Assembly: GCF_010093595.1 (NCBI RefSeq)
Contig: NW_022985463.1
Location: 67,323-131,322 of the forward strand
Length of the DNA: 64,000 nt
Source: Mytilinidion resinicola
Lineage: Eukaryota; Ascomycota; Dothideomycetes; Mytilinidiales; Mytilinidiaceae
Direction of reading: 5' to 3'
Under the pieces are notes generated by a model, which was not told the origin of the DNA, searched no databases, and saw nothing but the letters and a program-made list of their open reading frames with translations. The translations under genes were made by a program, and so were the position numbers. The first letter of the stretch is position 1; the number at the start of each line of letters is the position of its first letter. Of this stretch, positions 44,198 through 55,809 are shown one piece after another.

Positions 44198-45286
44198 ATG
44201 CTCTACACAGCACTTCTCTCAAGCTTTGCTCTACTACCGCTGCTCTACTCAACCGCCTCCGCCGACACAGCTTGCAATAACTCGCCGTCGCTGTGTTCGA
44301 AGAACTACAACAACATCACCCACCTCGGCGCCCACGACTCGCCCTTCCTACGCGACAAGTCCACCGACTTCTCCGAAAGCGGCAACCAGTACTTTAACAG
44401 CACCGTGCAGCTCGATGCCGGCGTACGTCTCCTTACCGCCCAGGTCCACAAAGCAAACTCCACATCTGGCGACGCAGAATGGCACCTGTGCCATACCAGC
44501 TGCTCTTTACTTGACTCCGGGACTCTGGAATCGTGGCTCAGCAGCATCAAGAGTTGGCTCGACACCAACAAGAACGACGTCGTGACCATCCTACTCGTCA
44601 ACTCCGACGACGCCGCTGCATCTGATCTAGGTCCCTCTTTCAAAGACTCCGGCATCTCCGACTACGCCTACACGCCCCCGTCCAGCTCCGCCGCGCCCAC
44701 CTCATGGCCAACCCTCGAGAACCTGATCTCCAACAACACGCGCCTGATCACCTTCGTCGCCAGCCTCACCCCCGACACCGCGTACCCCTACCTCATGGAC
44801 GAGTTCACCTTCGTCTTCGAGTCGGCCTTCGAAAACACCTCGCCCGCCAACTTCTCCTCCTGCCAGCCCAACCGGCCCTCCTCGGTCGCGAACCAGCCCT
44901 CCGAAGCGATCGACTCCGGCCGCATGTTCCTGATGAACCACTTCCTCGACTCGTCGGAGCTGTTCGGCATCGAGACGCCCAACGAGGACGCCGTCAACGT
45001 CACCAACGCCGCGACGGGGACGGGCAGCTTGGGAGCGCAGATGGAGGTGTGCGATAAGCTGTATGGGCGTGAGCCGACGTTTGTGCTCGTGGACTTTTTC
45101 AACGTGGGGCCCGCGATTGCGAGTGTGGATGCAGCGAATGGGGTGACGGATGCGGTAGGCCGGACGGCCGTGACGACGGCGAAGGTGGAGGATACCGGGA
45201 ATTGGGGTGTGAGAGCGGGCGGGAAGGGGAGTGTGGGTGCTGTTGTGGTCGCGATGGTGGTGGCGGTGTGGTTTGGGGGGTTGTGA
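44198..45286 (+). CDS. Secreted PLC-like phosphodiesterase (TIM-barrel)
   Basis: A single-exon protein of 362 residues from ATG 44198; the frame is open to 44138 but the chosen Met starts the signal peptide 'MLYTALLSSFALLPLLYSTA'. The mature start 'CNNSPSLCSKNYNNITHLGA' followed by HDSPFL is typical of the fungal PI-PLC X-like family (the His of HDS is catalytic in true PLCs). Next are 'LDAGVRLLTAQVHKANS', 'HLCHTSCSLLDSGTLESWL', 'NDVVTILLVNSDD', 'TFVFESAFENTSPANFSSC' and 'PTFVLVDFFNVGP'. A hydrophobic C-terminal tail ('VGAVVVAMVVAVWFGGL') suggests a GPI anchor. The substrate is unknown; most members lack proof of phospholipase activity. Confidence 0.85.
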   Translation: MLYTALLSSFALLPLLYSTASADTACNNSPSLCSKNYNNITHLGAHDSPFLRDKSTDFSESGNQYFNSTVQLDAGVRLLTAQVHKANSTSGDAEWHLCHTSCSLLDSGTLESWLSSIKSWLDTNKNDVVTILLVNSDDAAASDLGPSFKDSGISDYAYTPPSSSAAPTSWPTLENLISNNTRLITFVASLTPDTAYPYLMDEFTFVFESAFENTSPANFSSCQPNRPSSVANQPSEAIDSGRMFLMNHFLDSSELFGIETPNEDAVNVTNAATGTGSLGAQMEVCDKLYGREPTFVLVDFFNVGPAIASVDAANGVTDAVGRTAVTTAKVEDTGNWGVRAGGKGSVGAVVVAMVVAVWFGGL

Positions 45287-46204
45287 GAGCTCCCCTCGGA
45301 CCTGATCGTGGATGAGTTATGATTTTCTTTCTTCTCCTTTTGGTGGGTTGGGTAAAATTGGTAAGGATGGGTGGCATCTTCATTCTTTTTTGGCGTACTT
45401 ATTCTACTGCATTAGCGACGGCGTTTGGATCGGGCAGCGGCATCACGCTTCAAAAGATGGGACATCTCCATCAAAATTTGGATTTGGCATCTTGTTGCAT
45501 CAAAGGAGGTTTGCTCTCCACAAATAGCATCATCTAGCATTGTCATCAACTTGACATCTACCCACGAGTTCATCACGCACGTGATATCCCTGTCTGGCAC
45601 GTCTACTTCTGTCTTGATACAAGGGTATCACGGCAGAAGAACGGGTAGAGTCTTGGATAGGGTATTTGAATTGGCTCGTGCACATATACACGTGATATGA
45701 CGGAGAATGCCGTGTGTATACAAAAAACGGGTGGGGGGGCATTCTCTTGTATTCTATGCACTTGTGGAACCTCAACGCTATTGGGGGGAATTGATAATAT
45801 ACATTCTCTGTCGATATACAGCCTCACGCATGAACTGAATGTAATATAATGCTGATTCTATGCGATTTTTGTATACACACGGCATTCTCCGTCATATCAC
45901 GTGTATATGTGCACGAGCCAATTCAAATACCCTATCCAATTCAAATACCCTATCCAATTCAAATACCCTATCCAAGACTCTACTCATGGGTTTGAACCTG
46001 AATTGGACCTCATGTTCCAGGATTTGATGGCAGGCTTGGAGGACTTTCGGGCCGACATTTCGTAAGTCACGTGTGCACGGGTGGTCGCGTTTGACCGAGT
46101 GCGCCTTATGTTACATTACCTCAAGAAGCAAACATGAAGACTTTTACCCCTCGTCCTCGACACCAGAAGGATTCTTTCGATGAGATACTCTTCACGACGT
46201 CAAG
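45287..46204. other. Intergenic region with a large inverted repeat
   Basis: Apart from the inverted repeat at 45645-45983 no feature is visible. The final 150 bp form the leader of the DUF6604 gene. Confidence 0.6.
45645..45983. repeat. Perfect-arm inverted repeat with triplicated block
   Basis: The left arm (45645-45726) recurs inverted at 45866-45983 without a mismatch over about 82 bp, except that the right arm has three copies of an 18-bp block (AATTCAAATACCCTATCC) where the left has one. The spacer is about 139 bp and non-coding. No clear flanking duplication is visible. It may be a young foldback element or a failed-repair palindrome. Confidence 0.85.
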
Positions 46205-48983
46205 ATGGAGTCGCTGCTGCCCAACAGCTACGAACAGTACAAGAACGATACTTCAGTGTTCATGACATGGCTCGCACAAGCAGCACAGAGATGTGGATAC
46301 GAACTCCCTGGAAAGGCCCGGAACAAAACGAAGCAACCCTCAGACGTCTATGAGAAAGGCTCACAGGCTTCAACAACCGAGCGGCATGCTCTTCCTGTCA
46401 AAGAGATATCGGTACAAGCAGAAGCTGTTGCCAACGCGAAGACGCCTCAAGTCAAGCCCCCGGCAAGCATTCTTCAAGCGGCTCAACGAGCGATCAATAC
46501 GAGAACAAGATTCGCCGCCTGTTTCAGTGAGATGGGCATTGAGTTCCAGGCAGATGAAAGCCACAGACACTTCATTGGAGTCTTACAACATGCTTTAGAT
46601 CTATTACGCGGATGGTATGTCCTTGCATGAACCAAAATCAGATTGAACCCCTCTACTTTCAGCCCCGGCTAACCTACTTTTGCAGTCTCAGCGATGGCCC
46701 GCGTAAACCCAAGGTTGCCCACGATTCTCCCAACGTACGCGACGATATCACCAATCGATTCGATGTCCTTGACGTGGAGGACTGCGATGATGCGGGGGAC
46801 ACAGCGACAGACTCCCAACACGATTCGTCCAAGGCCGTGTCACCAGACCAAAGCGGCACTCCAATCATCGTTCTGGATCTCAGTAGCGAAGTCGACATGC
46901 TCATCGACATGAAGACTCGAGCTTTTTGCTTTTTCGATGATCTACACTCTATGCAAGGACGGTTGCAAGAGGTGTGGAACGATTACAAGAACGGCACGAT
47001 AGACCTGACAACTGCGGCAATGACCACCAATGCTGCCATTTCGCTGGTTGAGCAGGCGGAACGCGAGCTGGCCATGGCATGGCCGTCGCTGGAGCGGCTA
47101 AGAAGCGTAGCCCTTGGACAGTTTAACATTCTTCCCAAGGCGTCATATCAAGGCCTGGTATTGCAATTTCGACCTGAAATACACTCCTGTTGCACCATAC
47201 CAGAGCTCGCCGATCCTACGGCATCTCTTAGCCCTCTTGGCGATTACATCTATGCCGATACCTGGTGGACTCTGATGAAGTACGCGAGGCAAAGCGAGGA
47301 GGAGTTCTCGGTTTGGCCACGTATTCCAAGCTTGCGCATGGCATATCAGGATTATTTTCTACTGTTCCCCGCTCCGAGGAGCTTCGAAGAAGTCATCCAC
47401 CATGAGAAATTCCCGCGAAGAGAGCGGGAGGACGAGTGGCTCACTCAGCTGCTCATGGATACCTTGTACAACAAGCGTCTCACGGAAAGCTTCGTCTCGA
47501 TGAAGTTCCCCCGACTCGATGTTATGGATGAGTTTTCACGAGCGATGAGCGCATTGGAAGAAGGCGAAACCATCACACTACGGTAAGTAAGCCGGTAAAT
47601 GTCTTAGGAAGAAGAAAGCTAATCATATCTCCCTATATCAGCATGATCTTTGCAGCGACTATTATGAAGGATATCCACCGAGTACTCGGCCACAGTACAA
47701 GCCAAGCCTATTCGAAGCTTCAACAGATGGTGAAGCAGTGTCACGAAGCAGTGAAGGACTCGAACCCAGACCCAAGAGTGCGCCGTGGAACTGGACCTCA
47801 CTGGCTGACAAACGATGTCAAGTTCATCACTGGCATCTTCGATTTCGTCAACTTCATAGACAACTGGGGCCTGTCGGGTGGCAAAGCGCACAGATTGCAA
47901 GATCTTGCACCCTCGCATTTCGACTATCCACTCGATGGTATCAAGGAAGGAATTCCTCTCGGCTTCGCACGGTTCATGGAAAGTTCAACGTGCGAGTTGA
48001 ACGTTGAAAGCACTTCTCTGATGTGGGTATCTTTCGTCAAGAAATGCAACGAGAGCGGGATCTATTATGTCCGGCCTGCAAAGGACCTGGAATTTGCCTT
48101 CAAGGGCAACCCCCTCCTCTGCGGAACGATGGCGTTCAATTTCGCGATCTTGAAAGAGCAAGCCGGGGTCTCACTGGCGAACCATCACCTGTCCATCCTC
48201 CACACCACCCATCTCTACAACGCACTGCGCCAGAAGAGTCTTTTACAGGGCATTTGGCCGGATATCGAGCATTTGACCGACACGCACCTCAAGCCACTAT
48301 TCTTCGGCGCGCGGCCGACCACGCCAGAAGACATCTTCAAACGGTTCCACCTGCGGCTAGGGTTTCCCGCCCATCTGCTCAAAGCCCTATCTGGATCCCG
48401 CACGGCGCCTCGGCAATGGGGCAACTATCTCGTCGAGGGGCGTGGCGGCGATGGCACTAACCAGGCCAAAAAGGGCCCCACGCCGTCGTGTCTGGCCATC
48501 AACACGTGCTCCGAGACCTTTGTGCAGTTCTTCGAAGGAGAGAGTAGTCTGATCCGCACTTTACACGCCGCGGACCGCCTCATGCGGAAGCACACGAAGA
48601 ACACGAGCTTGGATCCTGGACAGTTCCTGGCACAATTTCCGGGGTGGATCGAGGAGACCATGGCTCCGTCGTCGATTGACTACATCGGCCTCACGCGGAC
48701 TTGCAACGGGCTGCTCAAGTCTTTGCTGGATAGCGGGAAGATTGATATGCACACGCCCAAGCTGCGAAGGCCGGGAGTGGGCGCTGCGAACTCGAACAAC
48801 CCGTTCCTGGTGCAGCTGACACACCAGATACTGTGGGAGGACAAGGAGAGGCAGCTCGCGGAGCCGGGGTTGAAGCGCAAGGGGCGGGTCATCTTGAACA
48901 AAAGCGATATTCAGATTGCGGGTGAGTTTGTGCAGGAGTGGCTGAAGGGGAGGAAGTTGCTGGAAACGGACCCGGTTACGTAG
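46205..48983 (+). CDS. DUF6604-domain protein
   Basis: Three exons (46205-46614, 46686-47582, 47642-48983) sum to 2649 nt, 882 residues. The N-terminus 'LPNSYEQYKNDTSVFMTWLA' followed by QAAQRCGY is the start of the DUF6604 family of Pezizomycotina. A linker rich in Lys/Pro/Gln follows (residues ~45-95), then an acidic linker and a long helical part. Other segments are 'GPHWLTNDVKFITGIFDFVN' and 'CGTMAFNFAILKEQAGVSLA'. No enzyme motif is visible. The family function is unknown and it is expanded in many species, often in variable regions. The gene looks intact. Confidence 0.82.
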
Positions 48984-49882
48984 GATGGGAGTATTAAGCG
49001 GGAGTCTTGGGCGGACTGGACTGCTAAACCAGGTATATTAGAGCAGAGGTCGAGGAATTGGACATAAAAAGAGACAAAGCTTTTTGGTAGTCTCTTAGAA
49101 TATATACAGATATTCAGGCTGCGGTGATGAGAGGCAAGTGAAAGTGCGTCTTAGACCCCCACCGCGGCTACTAATAGCTCTTAGACGACGATGAAGGCCC
49201 CGTCAAAGTATATATGCTTTTCATGTCATGAACATTAGGCCAAACTTCCGCCATGGCCAATGTTAGAATAACCACTCTCTTTTCACGCATTATAACACCG
49301 CACTCCAGAACGACCATGCACATGCAGTCGCGATACACATGGTTCTCGTTGTGCCGGAGAGCCTGCCTATCACCCGCCTAGCCAGCTCCCAACGGCGTAG
49401 ATGCGGGGAGCAAACAAAGTCCAGATGCCTTGCGTAACAGCACGCCCCAGCCTGAGCTGTGGCTGTGCTGGGTGAGCGCATCCTGAGACGAGACTGAGCG
49501 CATCCTGAGCCAGGACTGAGCAGCTCGTTGGAATCCAGTTCTGGGCCTGGTATTCAACAGGCAGCATTGAGACTGGGGTCCTCACCCTGCTTTGGAAGGC
49601 CCATTTCTGGGCCCGTACGCCTGCCAGATTCTAGTTTCAGGGCCCCAATTCTCAAGTAAACCTACCCTCCAATGGTCAATTGTCCAAGGTTAATCTGCGC
49701 CACTTTACCATCCATGCAAGGATAGAGCCACGAGTGGCTAACAGGTTCCAACGTCGTCTAGGGGGTCCAAAGGCTATATCTTTGCCAAATAATCAAAGGC
49801 GTAATATACTATTTTTACAAAAGCTTTTAAATAAAATCTCTTTAATTTGCTATAGTATATATATATTCTATCTCTTTATCTC

Positions 49883-49886
<4 letters not shown>
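48984..49886. other. Intergenic region with repeat copy and tandem words
   Basis: It contains copy 2 of the 140-bp dispersed repeat (49292-49432). Right of it, GAGCGCATCCTGAG occurs twice (about 49473-49510). From about 49770 the sequence turns strongly AT-rich. No gene is supported. Confidence 0.55.
49292..49432 (-). repeat. Dispersed 140-bp repeat, copy 2
   Basis: Reverse-complement match to 41596-41735, with sharp ends. About 7.7 kb separate the two copies, which are in inverted orientation. Confidence 0.75.
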
Positions 49887-49920
<34 letters not shown>

Positions 49921-49954
49921 GGTTCTATTAGGCCGATTTAGCTCCCGTTAGGGT

Positions 49955-50779
49955 NNNNNNNNNNNNNNNNNNNNNNNNNNNNNNNNNNNNNNNNNNNNNN
50001 NNNNNNNNNNNNNNNNNNNNNNNNNNNNNNNNNNNNNNNNNNNNNNNNNNNNNNNNNNNNNNNNNNNNNNNNNNNNNNNNNNNNNNNNNNNNNNNNNNNN
50101 NNNNNNNNNNNNNNNNNNNNNNNNNNNNNNNNNNNNNNNNNNNNNNNNNNNNNNNNNNNNNNNNNNNNNNNNNNNNNNNNNNNNNNNNNNNNNNNNNNNN
50201 NNNNNNNNNNNNNNNNNNNNNNNNNNNNNNNNNNNNNNNNNNNNNNNNNNNNNNNNNNNNNNNNNNNNNNNNNNNNNNNNNNNNNNNNNNNNNNNNNNNN
50301 NNNNNNNNNNNNNNNNNNNNNNNNNNNNNNNNNNNNNNNNNNNNNNNNNNNNNNNNNNNNNNNNNNNNNNNNNNNNNNNNNNNNNNNNNNNNNNNNNNNN
50401 NNNNNNNNNNNNNNNNNNNNNNNNNNNNNNNNNNNNNNNNNNNNNNNNNNNNNNNNNNNNNNNNNNNNNNNNNNNNNNNNNNNNNNNNNNNNNNNNNNNN
50501 NNNNNNNNNNNNNNNNNNNNNNNNNNNNNNNNNNNNNNNNNNNNNNNNNNNNNNNNNNNNNNNNNNNNNNNNNNNNNNNNNNNNNNNNNNNNNNNNNNNN
50601 NNNNNNNNNNNNNNNNNNNNNNNNNNNNNNNNNNNNNNNNNNNNNNNNNNNNNNNNNNNNNNNNNNNNNNNNNNNNNNNNNNNNNNNNNNNNNNNNNNNN
50701 NNNNNNNNNNNNNNNNNNNNNNNNNNNNNNNNNNNNNNNNNNNNNNNNNNNNNNNNNNNNNNNNNNNNNNNNNNNNNNN
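49955..50779. other. Assembly gap (825 N)
   Basis: All bases are N. Its true length and content are unknown; it lies within the LINE 3' region. Confidence 0.99.
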
Positions 50780-53636
50780 CTTCCTATATTGCTCCTTATT
50801 TTAAGAGCTTATATAAGTTGTCTAACTGCCCTTTATACCTCGGGGCTAGTGCTATAGCCTTAACCGCGAGCCTCTTTAGTATATTATGCCGGCTTAGCTT
50901 ATATTTAAGCGTTTTCCTAGGCTTATAGTATCTCCTAATAGTATTTCTAATAGTGCGGTATATAGTCTTAATATGCTTTCTAGCCTAGCCCGCGCGCGTG
51001 CAGTCCGTGTACGCTACCGCGAGTTCCTCTAGCTTAAGCCTTAGGGGGGGGCAAGAGGTCTTATATTTAAGTATTTTAATATCTATTATTTTATACGCCC
51101 CTGTAATAGTATAGAGGAAGTAGTTCTAGGCTATTTTAAGTTATTTAATCTTTGCTTTGCTAATTTATTCCTTTATACCTGGCGTTAAAAACTAGGTAGT
51201 ATACCTATATATAAGAACCGGCCTAATAACTACTAAGTATATATACTATGCTTTTTAGAAGCTTACGCCCTATATTAATACTATTAGCTATATAAGGGCT
51301 CCTATTTATACTATAGCCTTTTCCTTTATAATATATATATACGGGCCCTATTTAAGTTTAGAGTCTACCTAAACTTTAAGTATATAGAGCTCTATAATTA
51401 GGCCCTTTATAAAGCCCTAGATATTTACTATAGCCTTTATATTTACCATATTTAAACAGCGCCTTATAAAGTATATAAGGTAATACTTATCCGGGGTAAA
51501 TACTATACTATACTTTTTTGCCTACTCTATATACTATATATACGCACTTTTAATTACCCTATAGTTTTCTTTTATACTTCTACTAAATATAAAGATATTA
51601 GTATTATTTATAAACCTATAGGCTATTATATTGCCTTTTTATAGTACTGGTAGAAGCGTGCTTATAAAAAATAAAAAGAAGATTAGTAAAAGTAAAAATT
51701 CTTATAGTATACCTATATTAACCGGAATAGTTTTAGTAATATATTTTCTAATAAAAAGTTTTATAGTTTAGTTCTATAGAAATAATTCTATAAATTAGAC
51801 TATCTATTTTAGTATATATTAGACCTATAGGTTATATATTATTTTTTTATAAAATACTCTATTAAAGGCCCCTAAAATATCTAGGCTAAAAAGAAAGGTA
51901 ATAAAGTAAAAGTTGCCCTTCTATATAGTTTATATTTGTTCCGTAAAAAGTTTTAGTACTATCTGCGTAGATTATTTAGGCCTTGCACCTATTTAGCTTA
52001 GTAGAAGTATACCTTTCTCCTCTGCTATTTTAGATAGTTTTCGTGCTATAATATATTTAAGCAGCTTACCTACTATTTCTAGCAGCGTAATTAGCCTATA
52101 TAACTTTGCTATATTATAGAACGCTTTTTAAGGCTTATATAGTACTATAGTAATTAATTCTTTATATAGCTATAGGTAGTGCCCTATATACACGCACCTA
52201 GTAAAAAACCTAGCTAATATTAGTACTAGCTGCGTTTTATATTTCTTAAAAATCCTATTAGTTATTTTTATAATACCCGGGGCCTTATCCGGGGCTATTT
52301 CTATTAGCGCGGAGAGAATATTTTTTACTATAATATTTTATAAGGACTTATATAGCTCTAGGTATTAGTATTTTTTAATATTAGAAAGGTCTACCTCTAT
52401 AAAAAGTAGGAAGAACTATTCTATAAATATTTAGGCCTTAGTCTTATTATCTATATAGAGTATTACGTTATTAGGCTATAAAAAAAGGGGGAATTAAGGC
52501 GGTGGCTATAGTTCCTTTCTAATAGTTCTGCCCTATTTAGCTAGCTTTTATACTTTTATACTTTTTTTGCGTATAGCCCTTTTTTTTCTATTATACTATA
52601 CTTTATATAAAATCTAGTCCTCTACTATTCTTAATAAGCGCCAGGTTTTATAGGCCCGCCTTATCTTCTATATTTCCTTAGTATACTCTATTAACTATAT
52701 AGGTAATACTTATTTTAATAGCTTTATAAGTAGTATAGTTTTATCTATTATAGCTTATATATACTTATATAGGCGGTGTGCAAATATATTAAAATCTTCC
52801 TCTATCTCCTGCAGGTTATTCCGAGTTTCTAGCTTATCTAGCTATATTACTAGGTTCTTTTATACTTTTTTCTATACTATATCCTTCTATAGCCTACGCT
52901 GCAGGGGTTTAGCTGCCTTTAGTAGTAAGATATTAAACTCCGTGTATATAGGCCGGTAATTAGAGTTGCAGTTCTATTCCTTTTATACTGTAAAGGAAAT
53001 TGTTTATTCTATTAGCCACCCTATTATAAATATAAGGTTAATTATAGACTATAATATTTCTTTTGCCTATATTTCTAGCCCTTCCTCCGTAGCTAGGTCT
53101 ATGCCTGCTTTGCGCGTAATACGGAGGAGCTCCTCTACTTGCTCCTTAATTTGCATAACTTAAACTCCTCTCTATAGCGGATAGTGTAGGTTTATATCTC
53201 CGATAAGAATATATTCCGCTTTAGTATTGTTTAGCAGTAGGGGTAGTTCCTGTATAATACTGTTAGGGTTCGGGTTATAGATATTATAAATATAGATCCT
53301 TTTTCCCCCTACGCAAAGGGAGAGGGTGTTAAGATCTAGTAAGTGGTGCACAACTAACTACTCGTTAATATCTAGTTGTTTATTAACGTATATGCAGGCT
53401 CTTATGTGTTCCTCTCCTGCGTGCAGTAGATGGTATAACTTTGTTATATGCGTTATATGCACTGTGTGCCCCTGCCCCTGCCCCTGCCCGCGTGGGTTCC
53501 TCCACGGTTCTTGTATGGCTAGTACCATAGGTTGCGGGCTGGCGTTCTCCGCCTTTTTAAGGAACTCCTTCTAAGTTGTTAAGTTCTTATGGACGTTATA
53601 CTGTATAATAGTGAGGTTGTTCGGTCGTTCTAACAT
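50780..53636 (-). pseudogene. LINE ORF2 (endonuclease-reverse transcriptase), degraded
   Basis: At the 5' end the minus frame from 53636 reads 'LTIIQYNVHKNLTT', a TAG, then 'AENASPQPMVLAIQEPWRNP', the start of an exonuclease-endonuclease-phosphatase domain, and further on 'YILIGDINLHYPL'. From about 53200 the frame fills with stops and the bases are almost only A/T with TA steps, so the RT domain cannot be read as protein. Strong C-to-T change on both strands, as by RIP, explains this. The product cannot be functional. Confidence 0.65.
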
Positions 53637-53746
53637 TGGCTCATCTCGGTGTCCTCTTGTTGTTTCTTGGCTTGCCCGTTGTCTACCTGGGTCCTTTACT
53701 CAGCGTGGATCTGTTGGTTGGCTAGGTTGTTTTGTGACGATGGTAT

Positions 53747-55603
53747 TTAAACCTCTCTGCTTAATATTAGCCAATCGCCTCCGCCGTACGTGGTTTGTGT
53801 AGCTAGCTGTAATAATGCTTCCGGCAGCGTAGCTAATCGGTTGGGTCGCGTAAACTGGGCGGGCTGCGTTCTACTTCCGATTCCAAATGCCTCGTTGATG
53901 GCGGGCTGGTCCTTGTCCGCTGTGAGCACCTTCTTCGGCCGCCCAGGTCCGGGTCTCTTCGAGGGTGCAGGTACAGTGGAAGCCGTGGATGCCATAGAGT
54001 CCATAGAGGAGGGCTCCTCTGCTTGTGTCTCGAACTCCCCTGTATGTCGCACCCTCTTCTTTAGAGCTATCTTCCTTGCGTGCTGTTGTTTGTCGTGTGA
54101 CTGCGCTTGGAACATATATGGTTCGTTGCGCTCTGCGGCGTATTAGCGTGGTGTTGTCCATTTCTTGTTAAAGGCCCTTTGCTAGGCCCCCTTTCGAACA
54201 GTGCATTCGGCACTGTATAACGGGTGGTTTCTGTTGCAGTTTGCGCATTTCTTGATGGTCTTGTCTGGGCACACTCTCGTGTCGTGCTCGCCTGCGCACA
54301 CTGCGCATTTAACGTTCTTTTTGCAGTACCTCGCAACGTGCCCGTAGCCCTGGCAGTTGAAGCACTGCGTGGCTGCAAATCCTGCCTCGTACCTTAAGGC
54401 GTCGAGTACATAGCCTCCCCAAGCGATGCTGTTGTTGATGGCGTTGTTCGCCATTGCTTCTGTTCGTACGCCTACGATGGCCGAGCTTGCACGCCGTGCT
54501 GGGTTTGCCCGCGCCGCGGCAATAGCTGCCTTGTTCTTCCATGTGATCTTGTCGATTGTGAGTCCTGGGTTATGGGTTGCGTTGTTTTCCATTACATCCT
54601 TCCGTAGGCTCGGGTTGTCGAGGTCCATCTCCTTAGGCACGCCGTGTACTTCGATGAGCACCGTAGGCGTGCGTATAGTGGCGGAGGAGCCTAGGACAAG
54701 AACCCAATCCTTCTTCTTTAGGAGGGCGTCTTTCGATAGCTTATCCGCGACAATTGCCTTGATATCACCACTTTGTAGCTTCCTGATGCCACTAATCTTT
54801 GTGGTTTCCGGCTCTCCCGCCGCTTGTAGCTTTTTTGTGATATGGTCGTTCGTGTGTGTCGCGTTAGCCGCTCGCTGGGCGTCGTTTTCGATGTGGATGT
54901 TGATTTCGTGGAGGTTGTTTGTTGCATCCTGTCCGATTCTCGCGTCCTGTCCAATTCGTATAGCTTGCCCGATTTGCATTGCCATCGGGGCCTTCGCTGC
55001 TGCAGCTGCGTATGTCTTGTTTCCTTGAGCTTTCAGCTCGCTAATGCTCTTCCTTGTGTCCTTCACTCGGGTTGCAGCACTACAACCTAGGGTCAGCAAC
55101 TCATATGCAGTAACGTATCAGGATAGCATGCTGATACAGGAGGAAGTAACAGGTAGTGCAACAGCAGTGCTGCAGCACGGTATCAGTACTGTATCAGGAA
55201 ACAGGATGAATCAAGTAACGCGTCAGGAAGAGATACCACGTTATGCCCCCGGGGCTGGCCCCCCTCCTTCCCCTAGTATATAAACAACGAGCTAGACACC
55301 CATAGAAATCAGAGTTCACATCAATTTCAACCTGAGTCCTTCATCTCCTTCATCAGTTCCTCCCATGGCGCGTCCTTCCGTTCGTCCATGGTTCTTTGTA
55401 TACGGTGGAGTCCTTCCTTGGCATCCGTGAGTCCAAAGAACGCGTTGTTGATGCACGCGACTATGGCCTGGAGGAAATCCATGCTAATGGCATTAAGGGG
55501 CTGACTCCGTAGGGCGCTTTGTATTTGTTGTACTTCGTTGAGTGCGCTTACGACGCTTCCGTACGTGTCGAGGAGGGGCTTTTGGTTGTATTGTTGTTGT
55601 GGG

Positions 55604-55640
<37 letters not shown>

Positions 55641-55809
55641 GCGAGTGCAATCTAAGGTTAGGGGTCGCGGGAAAGATTTGACCTACTGCAACACCACCAC
55701 CACTGCCCGGAGGGCTTTGTGATTGCGTACGATTGCTCTGAGTGCTTTGAGGAGCCCATTGGGACTCCCTTTGGCTTCGATTTCCAACGGCTTGTTGGGA
55801 CGACTGCAT
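53747..55809 (-). pseudogene. LINE ORF1 (Gag-like, CCHC zinc knuckles), interrupted
   Basis: The frame starts 'MQSSQQAVGNRSQRESQW', has a poly-Gln run from GTT/TTG repeats at 55594-55644, and 'LQAIVACINNAFFGLTDAKE'. After the nested element it resumes 'VKDTRKSISELKAQGNKTYA' and reaches zinc knuckles 'CFNCQGYGHVARYC', 'CAVCAGEHDTRVC' and 'CANCNRNHPLYSAEC'. Two in-frame stops (54182-54184 and about 54148) separate this from 'MFQAQSHDKQQHARKIAL' in the same frame down to 53747, which contains 'RPGPGRPKK'. The base composition is ordinary, unlike ORF2. Gag-like ORF1 proteins bind the element's RNA. This copy is dead because of the stops, whatever happens at the insertion. Confidence 0.65.
55060..55342 (-). 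mobile_element. Intron-like TIR element, copy 2 (273 bp plus 5-bp TSD)
   Basis: The body is 55065-55337, ends ACTCGGGTTG and CAACCTGAGT. CCTTC flanks it on both sides (55060-55064, 55338-55342; GAAGG on the coding strand). On the coding strand a 266-bp GT-AG interval (GTTGAA donor, CCGAG end) could be spliced, with GCTGAC 26 nt before the AG as a good fungal branch point. Splicing adds four codons and restores ORF1; exact excision of body plus one TSD also restores it. A small hairpin (AGGTTGtagtgctgCAACCC) sits at the 3' end. The core (repeats of GTATCAGGA-like words) has no similarity to that of copy 1. Confidence 0.72.

Larger units (their letters stand above)
49887..55809 (-). mobile_element. 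Tad1-like LINE, gapped and partly RIP-degraded
   Basis: Read on the minus strand the order is ORF1 (55809 to 53747), ORF2 starting about 53636, and a run of TAA units at 49920-49887, the kind of simple-repeat tail found on I/Tad1-group elements. ORF1 has a Gln-rich N-terminus, a coiled region and CCHC knuckles. ORF2 begins with an endonuclease (EEP) domain. From about 53300 leftward the sequence is extremely AT-rich with many stops. The element includes an 825-bp assembly gap and a 273-bp nested insertion. The 5' boundary upstream of 55809 is uncertain, and the assignment of the TAA run to this element crosses the gap. Confidence 0.7.

Noticed and set aside
54426..55028. 200-codon plus frame within the LINE
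   Set aside because: Antisense shadow of LINE ORF1, whose zinc knuckles are clear on the minus strand.
55594..55644. GTT/TTG microsatellite as a possible regulatory repeat
   Set aside because: It is simply the poly-Gln run of LINE ORF1.
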